From positions 1 to 43,769 of the IMG/VR virus record IMGVR_UViG_3300027573_000012: a DNA stretch of 43,769 bases; one strand, 5' to 3'. Source of the stretch: a virus. The notes under the pieces were generated by a model. That model searched no databases and was not told the DNA's origin. It was given only the letters and a program-made list of their open reading frames with translations. Both the position numbers and the translations under genes were made by a program. This document shows positions 40,030 through 43,769 of this stretch, piece after piece (position 1 is the stretch's first letter; every line of letters begins with the position of its first letter).

Positions 40030-40464
40030 CTAGGGGTCGATCGCTGCGGTCATAGTGACTGTCGCCGTCGCCAGAATAGTATTCGGTGGCGCAGCCATAC
40101 GGAGCTGCACCGTCCCGGTGCAGGTGTGGGAGACTGGAAGGGCTGGGGCGGATGCCTCTATAGTCCATACCCGTGTACCGCTCATAGAGATCCATGAATT
40201 GATTAATGCTCCCCCCATGAATGTGGTATCGCCTGTGACGTTATAGATTACGTCGTAGTCGGTGGAGACCGCGCCAGCGGGGAGCCATACCCCGATAGTG
40301 GTCCAGGTCGTCCCATCAAGGGACGACTGCTCGTTACCGGCTGTCGTCAGGCGGTAGCCGACCGTTTTTGTCCCTGTGGGGATCGACTCTGAGATGACCG
40401 TACCGACAAGGACGGCTGTAAGCCGTCTCTGAGCGGCGTTCGCACTGAAGTGCGTGATGCTCAT
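40030..40464 (-). CDS. Late beta-rich hypothetical protein, 144 aa
   Basis: A Thr/Val/Ala-rich protein with alternating strands (GTVISESIPTGTKTVGYRLT; ILATATVTMTAAIDP) typical of small beta-sandwich virion proteins. It sits between the small and large terminase genes, an unusual place for a structural protein. The start overlaps the TerS-like stop in ATGA. No domain name assigned. Confidence 0.65.
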   Translation of the reverse strand: MSITHFSANAAQRRLTAVLVGTVISESIPTGTKTVGYRLTTAGNEQSSLDGTTWTTIGVWLPAGAVSTDYDVIYNVTGDTTFMGGALINSWISMSGTRVWTIEASAPALPVSHTCTGTVQLRMAAPPNTILATATVTMTAAIDP

Positions 40465-40859
40465 CGGTCTAGCGCCGTGGGCGGTAGGACGTGCTGGATG
40501 ACGACCTTGTCATCGGACTCGGACGAGCCGAGCGTGAACGCTCGGGAGGCCTCGCTGGGGAGGATGCGGGCGAATAGCTTGAAAAATTCTGTAGGGTGCT
40601 GATCGCCCCAGTGGGCGAGACGGGGAACACCACCGATAAGCTCGAAGGCGTCGTGGAAGGCGTTTACAACGCGAAGTCTCTTGACCTCACGGGGGACGGA
40701 GATACGGGATAGACCGTTTCCCGAAGAGGCGAGGTCCGTGAGGCTTCGACAATCTTGCGCAGTTTCGGAATACGGAGCGGGGTCTGCGTAGACTCGCTCC
40801 TCGATGGGACCTTCAGAGATCTTTTCGAATTCTTCATGCGTTATCAGTTCTTGTTTCAT
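40461..40859 (-). CDS. Terminase small subunit-like protein, 132 aa
   Basis: The motif AFELIGGVPRLAHWGDQHPT followed by EFFKLFARILPSEAS is typical of small proteins encoded before the large terminase in podoviruses and of TerS-like DNA-binding subunits. A helical domain of about 55 residues follows a disordered N-terminus. It would recognise the packaging start on phage DNA. Assignment rests on this motif and position. Confidence 0.65.
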   Translation of the reverse strand: MKQELITHEEFEKISEGPIEERVYADPAPYSETAQDCRSLTDLASSGNGLSRISVPREVKRLRVVNAFHDAFELIGGVPRLAHWGDQHPTEFFKLFARILPSEASRAFTLGSSESDDKVVIQHVLPPTALDR

Positions 40860-41197
40860 TCTCGAATGAGACTCGTCGGAGGCTTAGGTTTGAGGACCCT
40901 GCAATTCGTTTGGTTCGAGTTATTGCTTTCTATGTCATTCGAATTATAAGCTCTTGCTACGATATAATGAGTTCCCACCGACATGTCGGTGAGCGTATAC
41001 GTTGTCGCGGAGGGGTCCATGATGGTGGCTAAAATCGTATAGGGACCCCCGGCTACGCCTGAGACATACAGCCGATACCCTGACAAGTCTGTCAGAGGGG
41101 AACCGTTGGTGTTCTGCGTGGGAGGGGTCCATGATAAGATACAATCTGCAAATGCAGATTGCGACAAGAGGAGAAGAAGGGGAAGGAATCGCCGCAT
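40856..41197 (-). CDS. Secreted fibronectin-III-like protein, 113 aa
   Basis: Signal peptide MRRFLPLLLLLSQSAFA, then a compact domain with LSWTPPTQNTNGSPLTDL, GYRLYVSG and YIVARAYNSN, the pattern of a fibronectin type III fold. One Cys lies at each end. First gene of the late block. Exported Ig/FN3-like phage proteins can bind cell-surface glycans, but here the role is unknown. A TTGCAA promoter lies just upstream. Confidence 0.75.
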   Translation of the reverse strand: MRRFLPLLLLLSQSAFADCILSWTPPTQNTNGSPLTDLSGYRLYVSGVAGGPYTILATIMDPSATTYTLTDMSVGTHYIVARAYNSNDIESNNSNQTNCRVLKPKPPTSLIRE

Positions 41198-41203
41198 CCC
41201 TGG

Positions 41204-41232
41204 AGCTTAGCACAGGGGCGCAGAGATTGCAA
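41204..41232 (-). promoter_or_regulatory. Late leftward promoter
   Basis: On the minus strand TTGCAA (41232-41227), 17 bases, TAAGCT (41209-41204). The predicted start site falls almost on the ATG at 41197, so the first gene may be leaderless or the true -10 may lie slightly upstream. It stands at the head of the leftward late block. Confidence 0.5.
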
Positions 41233-41246
41233 GTTTGAAGGAATGG

Positions 41247-41345
41247 TCTCGAAATCGAGAGTGGGAGGGCGAGGCGTTAAGCTTTCGCTTAACGTTTGGG
41301 GGTTCGGGGGGGCGGCCTTTAATTTTACGAAATTTTAGGCCCGCC
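41247..41345. repeat. Cluster of short inverted repeats at the island's left edge
   Basis: Three small inverted repeats lie in this noncoding stretch: TCTCGA-AA-TCGAGA (41247-41260), CGTTAAGC-TTTC-GCTTAACG (41275-41294) and a GC-rich imperfect arm pair around 41308-41345 (GGGCGGCCT / AGGCCCGCCC). The left border of the GA/TC-free segment falls inside the last one. Confidence 0.5.
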
Positions 41346-41362
41346 CTTATAGCTAAACGGTA

Positions 41363-41399
41363 TAAATAAATAGCGGGTTAGCTATTGCTAACCCGCTAC
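41363..41399 (-). terminator. Intrinsic terminator of the 41417-41728 gene
   Basis: TAGCGGGTTAGC and GCTAACCCGCTA form a perfect 12-bp stem with a four-base loop (41372-41399). Downstream on the minus strand is ATTTATTTAT. It obeys the GA/TC exclusion completely. Confidence 0.8.
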
Positions 41400-41416
41400 C
41401 GTTATGCTAGGGCCGT

Positions 41417-41728
41417 TTAGCTTTGCGGCCCCGTTAACGTGGCATAGCCATTGCGTATAAACCACCGCAAGTAAGGCATAGGCGGCTCTACTGTACCTTT
41501 TTTAGTAAAGCAAGGCGGGTTAGCTATAATAGCTGCACAAAAGGCAGCAGCCGGCTGGCCTGCATGCGCCGCTAATACCGCATGGTACAGCGCACGCGCG
41601 CTGCCTTGGGTAAAATTTACCTTTGCGGCTGTTAGCCCTATGGTGTGCCCCATTGCGCCAGCAGGTGCGGTTGGTGTGGCAGCCGGTGCCGGTGCTACCG
41701 GCTGGTGTACCTTGTTTGGTTTAGCCAT
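41417..41728 (-). CDS. Member A of the SAR/WF family, 103 aa, nearly free of acidic residues
   Basis: An Ala/Pro-rich, probably disordered N-terminal arm of about 38 residues leads to a domain with NFTQGSARALYHAVL, PAAAFCAAI and PYLRWFIRNGYATL, matching the paralogues at 41903, 42401 and 11015. The protein has no Asp and one Glu, which is the single GA/TC exception in the island (41487-41488). All Ser codons are AGY, all Phe TTT, and the stop is TAA. The ribosome site is AAAAGG rather than the GGAG used elsewhere. Basic and small, so DNA or RNA binding is likely, but untested. Confidence 0.9.
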   Translation of the reverse strand: MAKPNKVHQPVAPAPAATPTAPAGAMGHTIGLTAAKVNFTQGSARALYHAVLAAHAGQPAAAFCAAIIANPPCFTKKGTVEPPMPYLRWFIRNGYATLTGPQS

Positions 41729-41748
41729 GTTTGCAATTACCTTTTGCT

Positions 41749-41776
41749 AGTTACTAGGCAACATTACCTAGTAACT
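41749..41776. repeat. Inverted repeat in the leader of the 41417-41728 gene
   Basis: AGTTACTAGG and CCTAGTAACT are perfect 10-base arms with an eight-base loop. They lie just downstream of the -10 box of the leftward promoter, so they could be an operator or an RNA hairpin in the leader. Confidence 0.7.
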
Positions 41777-41780
41777 GCAT

Positions 41781-41807
41781 GGTATACCCCTAGCTAACCT
41801 ATTGCAA
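41781..41807 (-). promoter_or_regulatory. Promoter of the 41417-41728 gene, free of GA/TC
   Basis: On the minus strand TTGCAA (41807-41802), 15 bases, TATACC (41786-41781). The usual -35 TTGACA would contain GA; the box found avoids it. Spacing of 15 is short, so activity may be modest or the -35 one base off. Confidence 0.6.
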
Positions 41808-41840
41808 GCTTTTTTTAAACTATTTTTTAAAATAAAATGC

Positions 41841-41869
41841 TTGCATTGTTTTAGCTATGGGCGTATAAA
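41841..41869 (+). promoter_or_regulatory. Promoter of the 41903-42151 gene, free of GA/TC
   Basis: TTGCAT (41841-41846), 17 bases, TATAAA (41864-41869). Good sigma70-like spacing. Both boxes avoid GA and TC. It is divergent from the promoter at 41781-41807, with an AT-rich stretch between. Confidence 0.7.
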
Positions 41870-41902
41870 GGGTAAACCAACCAACTAGCAAAGGGTAATT
41901 AA

Positions 41903-42151
41903 ATGCAACATACCATGCAGGTTTTAAATACAGGCAATTACCATGCCAATAGTGCCCGCGGGTTATGGGTGGCCGCAATAGTTAAGGCAGCTAACCAAGG
42001 GTTAACAGTAAACCAGTTTTGTATGCAGGCGGCAGTTAACCCACCACAAGCGCCTAAATTTGGCGCCTGGCCCAACCCGCTAACCTACGCTAACTGGTGG
42101 GTTAACTGGGCACAGCGTACCGGGCATATTAGGCTGCACCGCAAGCTATAG
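41903..42151 (+). CDS. Member B of the SAR/WF family, 82 aa, no acidic residues at all
   Basis: Eighty-two residues with not one Asp or Glu. The motif NYHANSARGLWVAAI and C-terminal YANWWVNWAQRTGHIRL align with the other three family members; a Glu in member C at the residue after SAR is Gly here and Ala in member A. The ribosome site AAAGGG also avoids GA. Divergent from member A with its own promoter; a perfect palindrome follows its stop. The protein is very basic, so nucleic-acid binding is the simplest guess. Confidence 0.9.
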   Translation: MQHTMQVLNTGNYHANSARGLWVAAIVKAANQGLTVNQFCMQAAVNPPQAPKFGAWPNPLTYANWWVNWAQRTGHIRLHRKL

Positions 42152-42158
42152 CTAAATA

Positions 42159-42188
42159 GCACGGGCCTTGCATATGCAAGGCCCGTGC
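42159..42188. repeat. Perfect 30-base palindrome after the 41903-42151 gene
   Basis: Fifteen-base arms beginning GCACGGGCC meet with no loop, eight bases after the TAG stop. It can act as a terminator hairpin for the rightward gene although no T-run follows. It lies six bases before the right border of the GA/TC-free island, and the inverted repeats at 41247-41345 mark its left border. Confidence 0.85.
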
Positions 42189-42193
42189 CAACC

Positions 42194-42362
42194 GACCTGG
42201 GCCGACGAAAACGAGAAGAAAGAACGATTTTCGCATCGGTCATGACCGAGCTTCGCAGAATTGAGGGCGGAGTCTTAAAGATCCTTCTCAAATCGGTCAT
42301 GATTGATCTCTCTGTTTCTGTTTCGGTGCGCTTCTCTCTACCGAGTTCTTCGATTTCAGGCG
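42194..42362. other. Noncoding gap with repeated ATCGGTCATGA, rich in GA/TC
   Basis: No credible gene. ATCGGTCATGA occurs at 42235-42245 and 42292-42302; the first copy sits in a perfect 14-base palindrome (TCGGTCATGACCGA, 42236-42249). These could be binding sites for a regulator. GA and TC make up about a quarter of the dinucleotides here, roughly twice the usual share, in contrast with the neighbouring island. Confidence 0.55.
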
Positions 42363-42392
42363 AAAAAAGACCCCCGTCGGATGACGGGGGTC
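42363..42392 (-). terminator. Intrinsic terminator of the 42401-42634 gene
   Basis: On the minus strand GACCCCCGTC and GACGGGGGTC form a 10-bp stem with a four-base loop, followed by TTTTTT. Placed nine bases after the gene's stop. Confidence 0.93.
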
Positions 42393-42400
42393 GGGTCTAT

Positions 42401-42634
42401 CTACTTCTTGGAGTCGACGAGCGTCGCGTACTTTTCACGGACAAACCAGTTCAGCCATCCCTTCGCCTTTTCGGCACGCCCAGATTTCGGCAGCTTCGCG
42501 GGAGTCTCAGTCATGGCGGTAATGAAATCCGCCACGGGCTTGCCATTGAATTTCACCAGCTCGTTGTAATACAGCTCGCGAGCTGATTCAGTACGGAAAT
42601 TCGCCTTTTTCTTTTCTACCTTTATGATACTCAT
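42401..42634 (-). CDS. Member C of the SAR/WF family, 77 aa, normal composition
   Basis: A 77-residue protein with NFRTESARELYYNEL, GKPVADFITAM and GWLNWFVREKYATL, the same order as members A, B and D. It has ordinary Asp/Glu content, so it shows what the family looks like without the GA/TC constraint: positions that are Glu here are Gln, Gly or Ala in A and B. It has its own sigma70-like promoter (42682-42710), a leader hairpin (GGGCATGGTGCCC), SD GGGAG and a strong terminator, so it is an independent unit like A and B. Confidence 0.85.
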   Translation of the reverse strand: MSIIKVEKKKANFRTESARELYYNELVKFNGKPVADFITAMTETPAKLPKSGRAEKAKGWLNWFVREKYATLVDSKK

Positions 42635-42681
42635 TGCTAGTACTCCCAGAACGGAAGGGCACCATGCCCTACCTAGCTAAG

Positions 42682-42710
42682 AGTATACAGCATTGCGGCT
42701 CTGTTTGCAA
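42682..42710 (-). promoter_or_regulatory. Promoter of the 42401-42634 gene
   Basis: On the minus strand TTGCAA (42710-42705), 17 bases, TATACT (42687-42682): near-consensus host sigma70 promoter. The leader forms a hairpin GGGCATGGTGCCC before the SD. The -35 box is the same as in the capsid promoter and the promoter of member A. Confidence 0.8.
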
Positions 42711-42846
42711 GTCTTATTTAGTCATTGATCTCGAGATGAGGTGCTCGGCCGACTCTCCCCTTAGACTGGGAAATTACCATCTAATAGATCATATACGCGC
42801 AAACCTTCGGTTGTATGAGAAGCTTCAGGAACCATCCAGTTGCCTA
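42711..42846. other. Noncoding stretch between the 42634 promoter and the iterons
   Basis: No reading frame with a ribosome site is seen here. Apart from moderately AT-rich sequence (ACCATCTAATAGATCATA region) that could melt easily next to the iterons, I see no feature. Confidence 0.5.
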
Positions 42847-43197
42847 GGTTGCTGTGGTTGCCAGCCACCCCCACCCCCGCCTAATACATATATTCGAGAT
42901 ATGTCAAGAACAACGATACCGTGTATATAGGGGAATGGGTAATTATTGGCAACCTCAGCAACCTTGGCAACCTAGACATAAAGATACGTATATAAAACAT
43001 ACACTTAAAACTTCTCTTTCTTGGTTGCCAACGCATTCGCGTTGGCAACCTGATCCGTTTGACTGGCAACCAATTTCTGCCAAAACGGCCTTTGATCCAA
43101 CTGACCCTGGTAATCTTGCTCTTTACCGACACTTCCAACCCAATAATATAGATTTGTAACTCCATTATATTTGATTTTCTTGCCTTGGTTGGCAACC
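42847..43197. repeat. GGCAACC iteron cluster, candidate replication origin
   Basis: GGCAACC or its complement GGTTGCC recurs at 42856, 42948, 42966, 43023, 43044, 43065 and 43191, with near-matches at 42847 (GGTTGCT) and 42957 (AGCAACC). Three copies in direct orientation lie within 27 bases (42946-42972). At 43023-43050 two copies form a perfect 12-bp inverted repeat with an ATTC loop. AT-rich segments lie between. The cluster spans the end of the primase-helicase gene and the noncoding stretch below it. Iterated sites next to replication genes are typical of origins. Confidence 0.6.
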
Positions 43198-43769
43198 TGT
43201 ACTCGTGCATTTTTCAATGCTTTGACCATCGCCATAGACTGCCTACGATCTATATCATTCCATGGAACCATACCCTCCATATAGCACCATGACAGCTCCT
43301 TCGCAGTCATGAGACATGGCTCATTTTCGGCGAGCATGATAATGCGACCTACCACCAATTCCTCTCCATTTACCACATGATCCCTCACCCATGTATCTAT
43401 CGGCGAGTGGGTTATATCTATCATGTCCTGCTTCGCCTGAGTCCATGGAGCTTCAGCGTGCGGGTTAAACGAATCGGAAATCTTCCGATTCAGCAGGTAA
43501 TCCATGACTGCCGGAGCACCCACATCACTTCGTAACCATTCCCATCGTGGCTCCCAGTAGGCCATATCGTTTGCATGTGGAAACTTCCTTGGTATTTCCA
43601 AAATGGCAAACCGACGGTCAAATTCGTCTAGTTTCAGTGATCCAATATCGTTAGAATTCAAAAACACATTAATCACGTTTTCCAGCTTTATTGCGTCAAC
43701 TCCCTTCCGTTCACATCGGAGATGTTCATTGGTAATAAGGTCTTTGAGGACGTTATATACTTTGATTCC
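43005..43769 (-). CDS. Primase-helicase, C-terminal part (continues from 1)
   Basis: The remainder of the SF3 primase-helicase begun at 1465. It carries the NVFLNSND sensor motif and DRRFAILEIP (probable arginine finger) just after the junction, then a helical C-terminal domain (WVRDHVVNGEELVVGRIIML and following). Positions 43643-43769 duplicate 1-127. Two GGCAACC iterons and the 12-bp inverted repeat (43023-43050) lie within its last 20 codons. The stop is at 43005. Confidence 0.9.
   Translation of the reverse strand, partial: GIKVYNVLKDLITNEHLRCERKGVDAIKLENVINVFLNSNDIGSLKLDEFDRRFAILEIPRKFPHANDMAYWEPRWEWLRSDVGAPAVMDYLLNRKISDSFNPHAEAPWTQAKQDMIDITHSPIDTWVRDHVVNGEELVVGRIIMLAENEPCLMTAKELSWCYMEGMVPWNDIDRRQSMAMVKALKNARVQVANQGKKIKYNGVTNLYYWVGSVGKEQDYQGQLDQRPFWQKLVASQTDQVANANALATKKEKF
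43643..43769. repeat. Terminal direct repeat, right copy
   Basis: Identical to positions 1-127. Counting it once gives a circle of 43,642 bp and restores one unbroken primase-helicase gene. Confidence 0.95.

Larger units (their letters stand above)
41331..42193. other. GA/TC dinucleotide-free island
   Basis: Read base by base, this 863-base stretch has no GA and only one TC (41487-41488); from 41489 to 42193 both are absent. About 108 of the two would be expected with even base use. AG, CT, AC, GT, CA, TG, CC and GG are all common. The rule holds in genes on both strands, their promoters, ribosome sites, hairpins and spacers. It excludes Asp, Glu, TCN Ser and TGA stops from the coded proteins. 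The flanking 200 bases on the right (42194-42400) are unusually rich in GA/TC. Confidence 0.95.

Noticed and set aside
42159-42188. The perfect palindrome as a phage attachment site
   Set aside because: No integrase is encoded, and the palindrome follows a stop codon where a terminator hairpin is the simpler reading.
41331-42193. The island as avoidance of a single restriction site such as GATC or GANTC
   Set aside because: Such avoidance would leave most GA and TC steps in place; here essentially every one is missing.
42185-42586. A 133-codon plus-strand frame
   Set aside because: It runs through a strong minus-strand terminator and over the SAR/WF gene at 42401, and has no ribosome site.
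42847-43197. The GGCAACC repeats as a CRISPR array
   Set aside because: The unit is only seven to nine bases, spacing is irregular, orientation is mixed and part lies in a coding gene.

Overview
The window is a complete, circularly closed genome of a tailed phage with podovirus architecture. The first 127 bases recur exactly as the last 127 (1-127 = 43643-43769), so the unique length is 43,642 bp. An exact 127-base overlap looks like an assembly k-mer overlap rather than a biological end. The primase-helicase gene runs across the artificial junction. There is no integrase, no repressor of a lysogenic switch, no RNA polymerase gene and no tRNA that I can see, so I infer a strictly lytic phage that depends on host RNA polymerase. 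Signal peptides, a lipoprotein and sigma70-like promoters suggest a Gram-negative, probably proteobacterial, host; the genus cannot be read from the sequence.

Layout. (i) A divergent control region at about 3.31-3.50 kb drives two early blocks and carries copies of a shared promoter-like element (CGAGGCGCATAMTA). Leftward are a series of tiny proteins (3.3-1.5 kb) and then a TOPRIM/SF3 primase-helicase (1465 to 43005 through the junction). Rightward (3.5-15.9 kb) are small zinc-binding and secreted proteins, a Gp157-like coiled-coil protein, a probable ssDNA-binding protein, a family A DNA polymerase, a Cas4/RecB-like nuclease, a VRR-NUC nuclease, a SNF2-type helicase, a sugar-nucleotide epimerase, a TAGT-like glycosyltransferase, a protein of the 5-hmdU-kinase-helical/aGPT-PPlase family, a thymidylate-synthase homologue and a DUF3310 protein. 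(ii) A leftward late block (41.2-15.9 kb) holds the small and large terminase, portal, scaffold, major capsid protein, decoration protein, several spikes and adhesins, adaptor, nozzle, a T7 gp13-like acetyltransferase fold and putative ejection proteins. The two blocks converge on a terminator at 15.9 kb. (iii) A compositionally strange segment at 41.3-43.2 kb carries three small genes with their own promoters and a cluster of GGCAACC iterons.

The standout is 41331-42193. In 863 bases the dinucleotide GA does not occur at all on the given strand and TC occurs once (41487-41488). About 108 occurrences of the two together would be expected from even base use. The constraint covers two genes, their promoters, ribosome binding sites, terminator hairpins and spacers, so it acts on DNA and not on protein. 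The proteins encoded there have a single acidic residue between them. Both belong to a four-member paralogous family whose other two members (42401-42634 and 11015-11377) are normally composed and rich in Asp/Glu.

The second point of interest is the probable DNA-base hypermodification module at 11.4-14.9 kb. Whether that chemistry explains the GA/TC-free island is open, but the two together make this genome worth experimental follow-up.
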